A stretch of 31,686 bases of DNA. Origin: a virus. A program made the position numbers and the translations under genes. How positions within the stretch are numbered: the stretch's first letter is position 1; the number at the start of each line of letters is the position of its first letter. Below the pieces are notes generated by a model. The model was given only the letters and a program-made list of their open reading frames with translations. It was not told where the DNA came from and did not search any database. Shown piece by piece: positions 1 through 6,611 of the stretch. The DNA lies in the IMG/VR virus record IMGVR_UViG_3300017760_000041, positions 1 through 31,686 of that record, one strand, 5' to 3'.

Positions 1-1
1 A

Positions 2-67
2 AAAAAAGTTAATGGGTATTATATAAATAATGAAAGGATAGAAATATTATATGAAAGAAAATTTTGA
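2..67 (+). CDS. C-terminal end of a truncated upstream gene
   Basis: Reading from base 2, one frame stays open to a TGA at 65-67 and gives 21 residues ending ILYERKF. The other two forward frames stop within the first 30 bases. The stop would overlap the exonuclease start by 17 bases, like the many short overlaps elsewhere in this genome. The stretch is too short to assign a function, and it may simply be untranslated leader. Confidence 0.35.
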   Translation, partial: KKVNGYYINNERIEILYERKF

Positions 68-674
68 TCGTAAACAAGGTATTGGTGGTAGTGACGCTAC
101 CAGATTATACAATGGTGATTGGTACGATCTGTATCTAGAAAAAATTGGAGAGAAAGAATCAGATGATCTCTCCAGAGTTTTACCAGTACAGATGGGAGTA
201 TATACCGAAGACTTTAATATTCGCTGGTTTGAACAAGAAACAGGAATAAAAGTAGTAAGCGAACAAGTATTTATTAAATCAAAAGAATATCCATTTATGT
301 ATTGTAATATAGATGGAGTACTTCAAGAGAAGAAAGCATTATTAGAATGTAAACACACTAATGCTTTTACTAATGAAGTAAAGACAGCTGAGAAATACAA
401 AGCACAAATACAACATTATCTTATGATATATGGTGCAGATAAAATGTATCTATCAATGTTCTTTGGTAATATGAAATGGGGACTCGTTGAAGTATTACCA
501 GATAAGAAATTTCAAGAACAATTATTAGCTGCAGAAGTATTGTTCTGGCATATGGTACAAACAAAATCACCACCACCAGATTTTGTAGATTTTAATAATT
601 TTGATGAACAAATAAAGGAGCATAACAATGGACGACAAATCATACCCATACTCACCAGGAAGTCAGAAAGTTGA
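51..674 (+). CDS. YqaJ/lambda-type recombination exonuclease
   Basis: Likely a 5'-3' double-strand DNA exonuclease that makes single-stranded tails for annealing recombination. The 207 residues show the features of the YqaJ/lambda Exo family (PD-(D/E)XK fold): IGGSDA at residues 11-16, a glycine followed by glutamate near residue 53, the IDG motif with Asp88, the LLECKH motif (Glu99, Lys101) and QIQHYL at 119-124. These match the expected metal-binding and catalytic positions. GAAAGGA about 12 bases before the ATG serves as ribosome site. The product is of usual length and intact. It leads a run with a winged-helix protein, an annealing protein and SSB, which is the classic phage recombination set. 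The family is clear; substrate polarity is inferred from relatives. Confidence 0.85.
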   Translation: MKENFDRKQGIGGSDATRLYNGDWYDLYLEKIGEKESDDLSRVLPVQMGVYTEDFNIRWFEQETGIKVVSEQVFIKSKEYPFMYCNIDGVLQEKKALLECKHTNAFTNEVKTAEKYKAQIQHYLMIYGADKMYLSMFFGNMKWGLVEVLPDKKFQEQLLAAEVLFWHMVQTKSPPPDFVDFNNFDEQIKEHNNGRQIIPILTRKSES

Positions 675-960
675 TACATCAATAGAAGCTGCTGAACTTA
701 TTAAAGCTGGTGCAGATACAATACGTAAAAAAGTATTTGATGTTATTATTAACAAAGGATCTTTTGGAGCAACTGCAGATGAAGTTGCAGATCTGTTGGC
801 GTTAAGCTCGTTTACAGTTAGACCAAGAGTAACAGAACTATATAAACAGAATAAAATAGAAAGAAAAGATAAACGTAAAAATGCTAGTCAAAGATTAGCT
901 TATGTTTATGTAGTTAGTAAAGATCACGTTAATAATCAATATACACAGAAAGGAACGTAA
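628..960 (+). CDS. Winged-helix DNA-binding protein
   Basis: A 110-residue protein whose centre (about residues 30-95) reads as a winged helix-turn-helix: a first helix RKKVFDVII, then GATADEVADLL and a recognition-helix-like SFTVRPRVTELYKQNKIE, followed by a basic wing (RKDKRKNASQR). GATADEVA..L.L....VRPRVTEL is typical of phage proteins related to MarR/replication-type wHTH domains. It overlaps the exonuclease end by 47 bases, and AAAGGAG lies just before its ATG. Lying between exonuclease and annealing protein, it could regulate the module or load proteins on DNA; neither role can be read from sequence. Confidence 0.7.
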   Translation: MDDKSYPYSPGSQKVDTSIEAAELIKAGADTIRKKVFDVIINKGSFGATADEVADLLALSSFTVRPRVTELYKQNKIERKDKRKNASQRLAYVYVVSKDHVNNQYTQKGT

Positions 961-961
961 T

Positions 962-1516
962 ATGAGAACAGGTAAAGAAGAACATTTTTGGATATGGGAT
1001 CAAGTAAAAAATACTAATCCTAAATATACAAAAGCATTTACAAAGTTTGGTGGTAAAGAACTTACTACTATAGATCCAATGTACCAGATACAAGTTATGA
1101 CTGGTATGTTTGGTCCAGTAGGAATAGGTTGGTCTTATCATGTAGAGTACACTTATACAGATAAAAATGTATTTGCAGAAGTTACTATAAGATACAGAAA
1201 AGAACCTAGGTTAGATTGGAATCAATATGGTCCAGTATCATCTGTACAAGCATTGTACAAAAAGAATGGTGGACTAGATGATGAAGCACCTAAGAAAGCA
1301 ATGACTGACGCTATGACAAAAGGGTTTAGTCATCTTGGTATTAGTGCTGATGTCTTTCTTGGATTATTTGACAACAACAAATATGTTCAAGAAATGAAAG
1401 CTAAGTTCGAAGCACCAAGTAATATTAAAGTCATTAATACAAAGGAGTTAAATAATGATAAACAAAGTAATGTTAATAGGAAGACTGGGAGCAGATCCAG
1501 AGATAAAACAAACTAA
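962..1516 (+). CDS. Rad52-like single-strand annealing protein
   Basis: Probable phage recombinase that anneals complementary single strands produced by the exonuclease. The 184 residues match the pattern of Rad52-superfamily phage annealing proteins: an N-terminal YQIQVMTGMFGPVGIGWSY, a beta-rich FAEVTIRY stretch, then the highly typical block of about residues 108-142 with KKAMTDAMTKGFSHLG, ADVFLGLFD and NNKYV. The tail after residue 150 is polar and likely disordered. It starts two bases after the winged-helix gene stops, with GGAACG upstream. Its last 62 bases overlap the SSB gene. Which subgroup (Sak, Sak3 or Erf-like) it belongs to is not certain, but an annealing protein beside exonuclease and SSB is well supported. 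Confidence 0.75.
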   Translation: MRTGKEEHFWIWDQVKNTNPKYTKAFTKFGGKELTTIDPMYQIQVMTGMFGPVGIGWSYHVEYTYTDKNVFAEVTIRYRKEPRLDWNQYGPVSSVQALYKKNGGLDDEAPKKAMTDAMTKGFSHLGISADVFLGLFDNNKYVQEMKAKFEAPSNIKVINTKELNNDKQSNVNRKTGSRSRDKTN

Positions 1517-1853
1517 GAAGGGTGAATCCTTTGCCAACTTGTCTATGGCTACTAATAAAAAGTACAAAGACAAAGAAGGTCAATGGGTAGAAAAAACTAC
1601 ATGGCACAAAATTGTTGTGTGGGATCCAAGACTTGCAGATAATATGCAAAAATATGCAAAGACTGGTACTCAACTATATGTTGAGGGTGAATTAGAAACT
1701 AGACAATTTAAAGATTCTAATGATCAAAACAGAATTGTGACTGAGGTTGTTATACCTCGATACACAGGAAGCATTAGATTAGTTGGAGATAAACCTGCTG
1801 CTAAAGCTGATACATCAGCTAAAGAAGAAGGTGATTTCGACAATCAATTCTAA
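1455..1853 (+). CDS. ssb: Single-stranded DNA-binding protein
   Basis: A 132-residue bacterial-type SSB. It coats single-stranded DNA in replication and recombination. The OB-fold signature is clear: MINKVMLIGRLGADPE at the start, ANLSMATN, the Trp-rich TTWHKIVVW and YVEGELETR. The fold ends near residue 110. A short linker leads to an acidic tip EEGDFDNQF, a variant of the DDDIPF tip that binds partner proteins. The ATG at 1455 is preceded by AAAGGAG and lies inside the annealing-protein gene, so the two are probably translationally coupled. Its length is shorter than host SSB (about 170) but normal for phages. Confidence 0.95.
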   Translation: MINKVMLIGRLGADPEIKQTKKGESFANLSMATNKKYKDKEGQWVEKTTWHKIVVWDPRLADNMQKYAKTGTQLYVEGELETRQFKDSNDQNRIVTEVVIPRYTGSIRLVGDKPAAKADTSAKEEGDFDNQF

Positions 1854-1863
1854 TAGGTTAATG

Positions 1864-1966
1864 TAGCTCACCTAACACCAAGGGTATAACCAATGGTAAA
1901 AAGCAACTACAAGATTAATAGCGTTGCAAGACGTTGTTGGTTTATAAACATCTAGTGTTGTAAGCT
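1864..1966 (+). ncRNA. Candidate structured RNA upstream of terminator
   Basis: No gene fits between the SSB stop and 2062. On the plus strand I see nested complementary blocks: AACAC 1874-1878 with GTGTT 1955-1959; TATAACCAA 1885-1893 with TTGGTTTATA 1937-1946 (one bulged T); GCAAC 1903-1907 with GTTGC 1923-1927. TAGCT 1864-1868 can also pair with AGCTG 1963-1967, which overlaps the terminator arm. This would be one long interrupted hairpin followed at once by an intrinsic terminator, the plan of a small RNA or an attenuating leader. It does not resemble a tRNA. The pairing was found by eye only. Confidence 0.4.
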
Positions 1967-2020
1967 GTAGGCGTACATGAATGCTCTTTGAATTGAGTAC
2001 GCCTACAGTTATTTTTTTAA
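1965..2020 (+). terminator. Strong rho-independent terminator
   Basis: A perfect 12-base-pair stem, CTGTAGGCGTAC at 1965-1976 with GTACGCCTACAG at 1997-2008, encloses a 20-base loop. TTATTTTTTT follows directly. It ends plus-strand transcripts running out of the recombination module. The minus strand lacks a matching U-run, so it is not bidirectional. Confidence 0.88.
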
Positions 2021-2061
2021 TTGTGAGGTGAGAGCTACCGAAATTAATTATAGCTTTAGCT

Positions 2062-2334
2062 ATGAAAAATATTTTATGTTTAAAAGAAATATTTAAGAAG
2101 CGTGAAGTTTCTAGAGATGATGTCATAAATGTGTACGATCACATTGAAGACACAATTACTATTAGATTACTACAAGGATCTAATATAGATGCAACACAAG
2201 TAGCACTTGTATCTAATGTAATGAGTCTAGCTCAATCATACAATAATAAGAAATTTGCAATAAAACTGCTAGAAGGAGCTTTAGCAGAAATGCAATCAGA
2301 TCATTTTAGAGAAACAGGCAATAAGCTGTCTTAG
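2062..2334 (+). CDS. Hypothetical small protein
   Basis: An unrecognised 90-residue protein, mixed charge and mostly helical in appearance, with no membrane segment or known motif. It is the last plus-strand gene before the convergent junction. The nearest purine-rich ribosome site, GAGGTGAG at 2025-2032, is about 30 bases before the ATG. A small inverted repeat, ATAGC 2050-2054 with GCTAT 2059-2063, sits between and covers the first bases of the ATG. Such a hairpin could either shorten the effective spacing or hide the start. Lying just after a terminator, the gene may be expressed only by readthrough. The ATG is the only usual start in the frame after the stop at 2029-2031. Confidence 0.55.
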   Translation: MKNILCLKEIFKKREVSRDDVINVYDHIEDTITIRLLQGSNIDATQVALVSNVMSLAQSYNNKKFAIKLLEGALAEMQSDHFRETGNKLS

Positions 2335-2419
2335 AGCAACGCACACAAGCTTGTATATCCATGCATAGTCTGGGTCGCATTATACCTGTTTTGCTAATCC
2401 TAGAGGCTCTCAGAGGGCT
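2335..2419. other. Convergent intergenic junction
   Basis: Eighty-five bases where the plus-strand module and the minus-strand late block meet tail to tail. It holds one AACGCACA octamer (2338-2345) and an ACAAGCTTGT palindrome. I see no convincing stem plus T-run in either direction, although CTCTCAGAG near 2410 is a weak dyad. Confidence 0.5.
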
Positions 2420-2602
2420 TTATTCGTATGATTTATCATGATTTCTCTCATAATCATCTTTTCTCATACATTCATAGTGAGCTTTAGTTTTATCTGCAAA
2501 AGCTACAAATGAATCTGTATTAATCATATCTTCGCCACAATATCTACAAGGCCCAATATCTATGATAGTTACTTTAGAACGATTCCAAACTTTCTTTTTC
2601 AT
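2420..2602 (-). CDS. Small putative zinc-binding protein
   Basis: A 60-residue protein with CRYCGEDM at about residues 19-26 and HYEC at about 42-45, so a CxxC...HxxC set able to bind one zinc ion. Its N-terminus is basic (MKKKVWNRSK). Small zinc ribbons of this kind are frequent in phages, and no specific function can be assigned. It is the most downstream gene of the minus-strand block, and its start overlaps the previous stop by 4 bases (ATGA). Confidence 0.6.
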   Translation of the reverse strand: MKKKVWNRSKVTIIDIGPCRYCGEDMINTDSFVAFADKTKAHYECMRKDDYERNHDKSYE

Positions 2603-2808
2603 TCTAAAATTAATTTTTTAATTGACTTCTCTCCCATATAGATTTCTGTTTCTGCCATAGAAACAATGCATCTATATTCTATGTTATCACTAACTGTTCT
2701 GTTAGCTATACGTTTACCTTTAAGACATTCAGACATATTAGGTTGTATTCTGTGTTCTTTAATCTCATGATCTACTATCATTAATAAAGCTATAACAGAT
2801 TCTAACAT
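2599..2808 (-). CDS. Hypothetical protein
   Basis: Sixty-nine residues with no recognised family. It starts MLESVIALLMIVDHEIK, a short hydrophobic amphipathic stretch, and continues as a charged soluble sequence with two cysteines. It is packed between neighbours with 1- and 4-base overlaps, which supports it as real, but no ribosome site stands out. Position in the lysis region hints at nothing definite. Confidence 0.5.
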   Translation of the reverse strand: MLESVIALLMIVDHEIKEHRIQPNMSECLKGKRIANRTVSDNIEYRCIVSMAETEIYMGEKSIKKLILE

Positions 2809-3140
2809 TAGTGGTTACCATTCATTTTTTTCTGCAGCATATCTACTTGCTCTTTAAGATGATCTATATTTACTTTGTTATATCTAGAAGCATCAATCTC
2901 TTTTTCAATAGACTCTATCTGTCCAGATAGATGTTCAATAAGCATATACATTTCTAAGTTCTTAGGTTCTTGTTCTGCTTTTTTAAGTAGGTCTGCTTGG
3001 AATAAATGATCTGCAGTTTCTAATTTATTAAGACGTTCAACGATACCGAAGTATGCCCATACTCCAACTGCAACACAAACTACTATACCAATCATATTTC
3101 TGATTGGCATTGATACCGAAGTATTCTCTGAGATCTTCAT
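2808..3140 (-). CDS. Membrane-anchored coiled-coil protein, spanin-like candidate
   Basis: The 110 residues contain one transmembrane segment at about 15-33 (MIGIVVCVAVGVWAYFGIV), then a long charged helix with heptad-like hydrophobic spacing (ERLNKLETADHLF, MYMLIEHLSGQIESIEKEID, HLKEQVDMLQKKM). An N-terminal anchor followed by a coiled coil is the architecture of inner-membrane spanins and of some holin partners. The gene follows the holin candidate with a 4-base overlap and lies two genes after the endolysin, so a lysis role fits. No outer-membrane spanin partner is obvious. Function is inferred from shape and place only. Confidence 0.5.
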   Translation of the reverse strand: MKISENTSVSMPIRNMIGIVVCVAVGVWAYFGIVERLNKLETADHLFQADLLKKAEQEPKNLEMYMLIEHLSGQIESIEKEIDASRYNKVNIDHLKEQVDMLQKKMNGNH

Positions 3141-3514
3141 TTTCGTTTCATTATGTCAGCACCTTTTAATCCATAAATTGCACTGACTACCCCTATAAAA
3201 ATTGCTTGATACCAGTAGGGTAAATTTTTAAAATATTCGAAAAATAAATCTAGCTTAACACGTATTTCTGGATCGTCAGAGAAAACAGACCAACCCAATA
3301 AAACGATAGGCATAGATACCAGAACCAAGACAAATTCATCTTTCCAACCATTATCATTACTCTCAATAACCTTTGCTTTATATTCAAGTTCACCACTACT
3401 CATTTTTTCTGCATGACGCATTTGTGCATCTGCCATCAACATTTTTGTTTGTTGACGTTTTTTATATACATGAGAACCAGCGTTCATTGCAAGTTTAATA
3501 GCACTCAACCACAT
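3137..3514 (-). CDS. Putative holin (3TM-type)
   Basis: A 125-residue protein with a positively charged amphipathic N-terminus, a soluble helix to about residue 58, then two clear membrane segments: about 62-80 (FVLVLVSMPIVLLGWSVF) and about 100-118 (YWYQAIFIGVVSAIYGLKG), ending in a lysine/arginine tail. Layout and GWKDEFVLVLVS...YQAIFIGVVSAIYGLKG resemble the phage holins grouped as Holin_3TMs. A holin would form inner-membrane holes that release the endolysin encoded just upstream, whose stop is 2 bases away. The call rests on topology and context. Confidence 0.6.
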   Translation of the reverse strand: MWLSAIKLAMNAGSHVYKKRQQTKMLMADAQMRHAEKMSSGELEYKAKVIESNDNGWKDEFVLVLVSMPIVLLGWSVFSDDPEIRVKLDLFFEYFKNLPYWYQAIFIGVVSAIYGLKGADIMKRK

Positions 3515-3516
3515 AA

Positions 3517-3933
3517 TTAATATTTCCAGACGTTAGGTCTTACTACATACTTTTGACTTACATCTGGTGTAAGCCAATCAAGATGAGTAAATGTTTTAGC
3601 AATACCTATACCTGTAGGTTTAGGTTCATAGTTCAATGCAAAGTTAAGAAGCTTGTATTGTGATTGTGTATTTGTAGCTATGTCTACTGCAATACCTGTT
3701 GTATGTGGTCCATCTAATCCTGTTGAAGATACCGAATTATTATGCTCTGGACTTCTATATCCAGAGGTAATAGATACTCCTTCACCTACCTCATCTCTAT
3801 AAGCTTGTACAAAATCTAATACTATAGTTGATATTTTTAAATTTCCAGATCCCTGGCATTTAAATTCATCAGCTGTAAAATTAGAATGTTTATCAGAATC
3901 CCATTGATCTGCACTTGTAATAAAATTATCCAT
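3517..3933 (-). CDS. Endolysin, peptidase M15A family
   Basis: Likely a zinc D,D- or L,D-peptidase that cuts peptidoglycan cross-links at lysis. It carries the M15A hallmarks: FKCQG near the N-terminus, ITSGYRSPEHN, then HTTGIAVDIA (zinc ligands His and Asp) and FTHLDW (third ligand His). I chose the ATG at 3933, giving 138 residues beginning MDNFITSADQW. It has GGAAAAAG at ribosome-site distance and overlaps the phosphoesterase stop by only 8 bases. A longer frame to 4005 would overlap it by 80. No signal peptide is seen, so it needs a holin, and candidates flank it. Length is normal for compact M15 endolysins. Confidence 0.85.
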   Translation of the reverse strand: MDNFITSADQWDSDKHSNFTADEFKCQGSGNLKISTIVLDFVQAYRDEVGEGVSITSGYRSPEHNNSVSSTGLDGPHTTGIAVDIATNTQSQYKLLNFALNYEPKPTGIGIAKTFTHLDWLTPDVSQKYVVRPNVWKY

Positions 3934-4690
3934 TTTCTTTTTCCAATCTATCCATAGATATAAATTTACTCTCTTGTATATGATTGTCCCAGATACCGAG
4001 TTCAACTATTCCCCAAGACCAACCAGTCAAGTTAAGTTTAGCATACTCCTCTACATGATTAAAAGGCAACGCACAACCAACGTTGACTATCCTTACATAA
4101 TTTTTATCACCAATTTTAGGAGCCTTCCAATCTCTATACTTATGTGTATGTCCAAATACTATATCGTTAGTTGCATCATTAGCTATTTGTATTTCACAGT
4201 TCTTACCACCATATTCTTTGCCCATTATATTTAATGGACAATGAGTAAAGGACACCCCACCAATATTTTTAAATGCACCATAAGGAGAATGTTTCCAGTT
4301 ACGTTTATCAAAAGAATCATGCAATTCTTTTTTCATCATACCTGCAATTTCTGGAATATTTTCTTCAAATCTAAAAACACGTTGTTCATGATTACCAAAG
4401 GTAACGTGTCTAGGTATTCTATCATTATCAATAGCTTTATCTAATATATCAATAGATGTTCTCATAGATTCTATATCTTGCATATAGGCATCTTTAAGTT
4501 TACCTGCTTGTGAAGAATTTTTTTGAAAAAAACTTAAGCTATCAAATGATGCCCAGTCACCTATTTGTATTATATAATCTGGTTTAGATTCTTTAATGTA
4601 TTTACCAATCCATTTAAATCTATCTTGCTCTATACTTGGACTATCATGAGCATCACCTATAACAATTATTTTATGTCCTTTAAATAACAT
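3926..4690 (-). CDS. Calcineurin-like metallophosphoesterase
   Basis: A 254-residue enzyme with the full motif set of the calcineurin-like phosphoesterase fold: GDAHD (12-16), GDW (44-46), GNHE (99-102), a histidine at about 150 (FTHCPL) and GHTHKY (180-185). These bind two metal ions and hydrolyse phosphomono- or phosphodiesters. The substrate cannot be deduced; nucleic acid, nucleotides or cell-surface phosphates are all possible. The ATG at 4690 has AAAGAAG upstream; an in-frame TTG at 4720 would overlap the preceding gene by 41 bases. The gene sits directly before the endolysin, an unusual place for such an enzyme. No signal peptide is visible, so it should act in the cytoplasm. Confidence 0.85.
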   Translation of the reverse strand: MLFKGHKIIVIGDAHDSPSIEQDRFKWIGKYIKESKPDYIIQIGDWASFDSLSFFQKNSSQAGKLKDAYMQDIESMRTSIDILDKAIDNDRIPRHVTFGNHEQRVFRFEENIPEIAGMMKKELHDSFDKRNWKHSPYGAFKNIGGVSFTHCPLNIMGKEYGGKNCEIQIANDATNDIVFGHTHKYRDWKAPKIGDKNYVRIVNVGCALPFNHVEEYAKLNLTGWSWGIVELGIWDNHIQESKFISMDRLEKENG

Positions 4691-4886
4691 TTTCTTCTTT
4701 ACACATATATTTAGTCGCAAGTCTATGTTTATCTATATCTTCATGTGTTGTAAGAATTTCATAACTTATAATATGAGCTTGTGCTACGCACTCACCCCAA
4801 GTATTAAAATCATCTGGAAACAGTATAGGAGGAGAACATTGTCCATTTAAAAATGAACATAACCATACTACTAATGTAAACTTCAT
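4680..4886 (-). CDS. Small secreted cysteine-containing protein
   Basis: Sixty-eight residues beginning MKFTLVVWLCSFLNGQCSPP, a short signal-peptide-like N-terminus, followed by a polar part with further cysteines (WGECVAQ and KYMCKEE). Four cysteines in an otherwise small product suggest disulfides after export to the periplasm. No canonical lipobox is evident. It lies inside the lysis region, overlaps both neighbours by a few bases, and carries a late-type octamer within its coding sequence. An outer-membrane spanin or a periplasmic lysis helper are possible guesses; the family is not recognised with certainty. Confidence 0.5.
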   Translation of the reverse strand: MKFTLVVWLCSFLNGQCSPPILFPDDFNTWGECVAQAHIISYEILTTHEDIDKHRLATKYMCKEENVI

Positions 4887-5119
4887 TTAAAATTAAAATA
4901 GCCTAAAACTCCTGCTGCTACAGTACCAAGAAATACTAATACAGCTACTATTCCTTTTCCTTTAGAAACATTATCTTGTAATGCATCTACTTTTTTTTCT
5001 AATCTTTCAATTGATGTTATTAAGTTTTTCATTCTTTCTGCACACAATTTTTCGTGAGCTGAAAGTCTTACACCAGCTGCTACTTCTGCGTATTGTTTTG
5101 GTGTAATTTTTTTTCGCAT
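4883..5119 (-). CDS. Holin-like membrane protein (XhlA-like layout)
   Basis: Seventy-eight residues. The N-terminal half is a soluble helix with heptads (KNLITSIERLEKKVDALQDNV). The C-terminal part (about 56-74, IVAVLVFLGTVAAGVLGYF) is one membrane segment ending at NFK. A coiled coil followed by a C-terminal anchor is the plan of XhlA-type hemolysin/holin proteins, which help endolysins reach the wall. It is the first gene after the fibre cluster, 9 bases downstream, and begins the lysis cassette. It could be a holin, an antiholin or a partner of the 3TM protein. Confidence 0.55.
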   Translation of the reverse strand: MRKKITPKQYAEVAAGVRLSAHEKLCAERMKNLITSIERLEKKVDALQDNVSKGKGIVAVLVFLGTVAAGVLGYFNFK

Positions 5120-5128
5120 AGCATAAAA

Positions 5129-6358
5129 TTAGTATTGTAAACTAACTCCTCTAATTCTAGCTTCTTTTGAACCACTAGATTGATTAGCAAAAGATATTTT
5201 GTATTTTAAACTTGTTCCTGCTGTTACCGACAAGTCATTTACTTTTGCCATTTTAATTCCAGTAGCAAAATCTGGTAAAGCTGTCATCGTAGCAGTAGAA
5301 TAATTAGAACCACCATCTGCTGAAAGTTGTAAAACTATATCTGTGTTTAATGCGTTTGTTCCTGCTTGGTCTTGGTAAGTGATTACAGCTCCCATTTTGT
5401 TAGTTGATGACGCTGTAATATTGTTGCCAGTAAATGAGCCAGTTGCACTTAAACTTTCACTAAATGTTTTTCCATAAATTTTAAAACTTCTTAATCCAAC
5501 ATCACAAGGAGTTGGTATATTGTGGTATTTTATTTGATAATATCTATAAACGATAGAATTAGAAAACGAACCACTATCACATCCAGTTTTACCACTATTA
5601 GTTGGTAAATCTACAATGTGTTTTAGTACAGTCCAAGAACCAGTTAAATCATTTGAACCAGATAAACTAAAATCTGGAGTACCATTTGTCCAAATTCTAT
5701 CCCATACGCATTTAGTAAAAACCCAACTAGGAGAAGATGCTCCAGTATCCCAAGCATAAAAAACATCTGCGTTTGATGTATCTGTGTATTGTCCAAAATA
5801 ATTATAAGTAGTGTTCACTCCTTGACCACTTTCTGCTAATATTCCCCATAATTCATTTGTTCTTCTTGCTCCACCACCGTTATAGTGTCCAGTAATACGA
5901 GTATGTGTTGGGTCATCAACTACAGTCCAGTTTTGAGCTGAAACTGTATTAGTGTCAAAAGTACCACCAGCTACACTTGCAGAGCTTTGATTGTCTGCAT
6001 CTACTAATAATGCCTCTGAGCCTAAAGTTTGAACATTTGAATTTATAAATTCTGCACTATTTCTTTCTGTATTAGTTAGATTAGAAATAGCAGAGCTATC
6101 TTGGAATACATCAAAAGACGCAGAGTTAGAATTACTTGCATTAAGATTTTCTTGTGTGTGAACTCTTAATCCTAAAGTAGAAATATCATTAACAATTTTA
6201 TTATCATCAAAACTTGATGCGTGTTGAGATACATTTGATGATGCTATTCTTGCATCTGCAAAAGTACCAGATGTAATTTTAGATGCAGATAAATTTGGTA
6301 TATCTGCTTCTGTAAATCCCCCAGAAATTATATTTGATAGATCTCTCGCTTTTGTCAT
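5129..6358 (-). CDS. Tail fibre/adhesin with discoidin-like domain
   Basis: A 409-residue, Ser/Thr/Asn/Gly-rich structural protein, probably part of the host-recognition apparatus. The N-terminus, MTKARDLSNIISGGFTEADIPNLSASKI, is the short linker motif found at the head of many marine phage fibre proteins. Residues about 145-310 (WTVVDDPTHTRITGHY, then WDRIWTNGTPDFSLSGSND and YRYYQIKYHNIP, SFKIYG) have the beta-sandwich pattern of F5/8-type-C/discoidin galactose-binding domains. The C-terminal about 95 residues form another beta-rich unit. It is last in the fibre cluster. Sugar binding is inferred from the fold resemblance only. Confidence 0.65.
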   Translation of the reverse strand: MTKARDLSNIISGGFTEADIPNLSASKITSGTFADARIASSNVSQHASSFDDNKIVNDISTLGLRVHTQENLNASNSNSASFDVFQDSSAISNLTNTERNSAEFINSNVQTLGSEALLVDADNQSSASVAGGTFDTNTVSAQNWTVVDDPTHTRITGHYNGGGARRTNELWGILAESGQGVNTTYNYFGQYTDTSNADVFYAWDTGASSPSWVFTKCVWDRIWTNGTPDFSLSGSNDLTGSWTVLKHIVDLPTNSGKTGCDSGSFSNSIVYRYYQIKYHNIPTPCDVGLRSFKIYGKTFSESLSATGSFTGNNITASSTNKMGAVITYQDQAGTNALNTDIVLQLSADGGSNYSTATMTALPDFATGIKMAKVNDLSVTAGTSLKYKISFANQSSGSKEARIRGVSLQY

Positions 6359-6375
6359 ATAGAGTACTCATTCAT

Positions 6376-6600
6376 TTATAATACGATTGTATTAGCTTCA
6401 TCTTCAGTTAAAGCCTCTCCAGCAATTAACTTTGCTTTAGCACTAGCTTTAAGAGAAGCTTTATTTTCTTCGTTAGCAATTCTTTGAGCTTCTTGCGTTT
6501 CAAAATCAATAGCATCCGTTTCTCTTTGTGCTATTTCTTCAGCAGTTAAATCAACTTCAGTACCATTTGGATTTTCTATATTGACTAATATTTTTTTCAT
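6376..6600 (-). CDS. Small acidic protein of fibre cluster
   Basis: Seventy-four residues, acidic and alanine-rich: a short beta start (MKKILVNIENPNG), then a long helix (AEEIAQRETDAIDFETQEAQRIANEENK) and a C-terminal ALTEDEANTIVL. AAGGAG precedes the ATG at good distance. Small helical proteins of this composition between fibre genes are common in marine podoviruses and myoviruses and may act as fibre chaperones or connectors, but the function is not shown. The clean ribosome site and its place between two fibre genes make it a firm gene. Confidence 0.6.
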   Translation of the reverse strand: MKKILVNIENPNGTEVDLTAEEIAQRETDAIDFETQEAQRIANEENKASLKASAKAKLIAGEALTEDEANTIVL

Positions 6601-6611
6601 ATAATTACTCC

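Noticed and set aside
929-1141. Minus-strand frame opposite the annealing protein
   Set aside because: Overlaps a conserved gene and has no family or start signal.
1854-1960. tRNA-like start (GTAGCTCA) in the SSB downstream spacer
   Set aside because: No T-arm GGTTCRA sequence, no cloverleaf; the pairing is one long hairpin.
2405-2416. Terminator between the convergent genes
   Set aside because: CTCTCAGAG is only a 4-pair stem without a following U-run in either direction.
3974-4444. Plus-strand frames opposite the phosphoesterase
   Set aside because: The minus-strand gene has all catalytic motifs; the plus frames lack start signals and look like random Ile/Phe-rich sequence.
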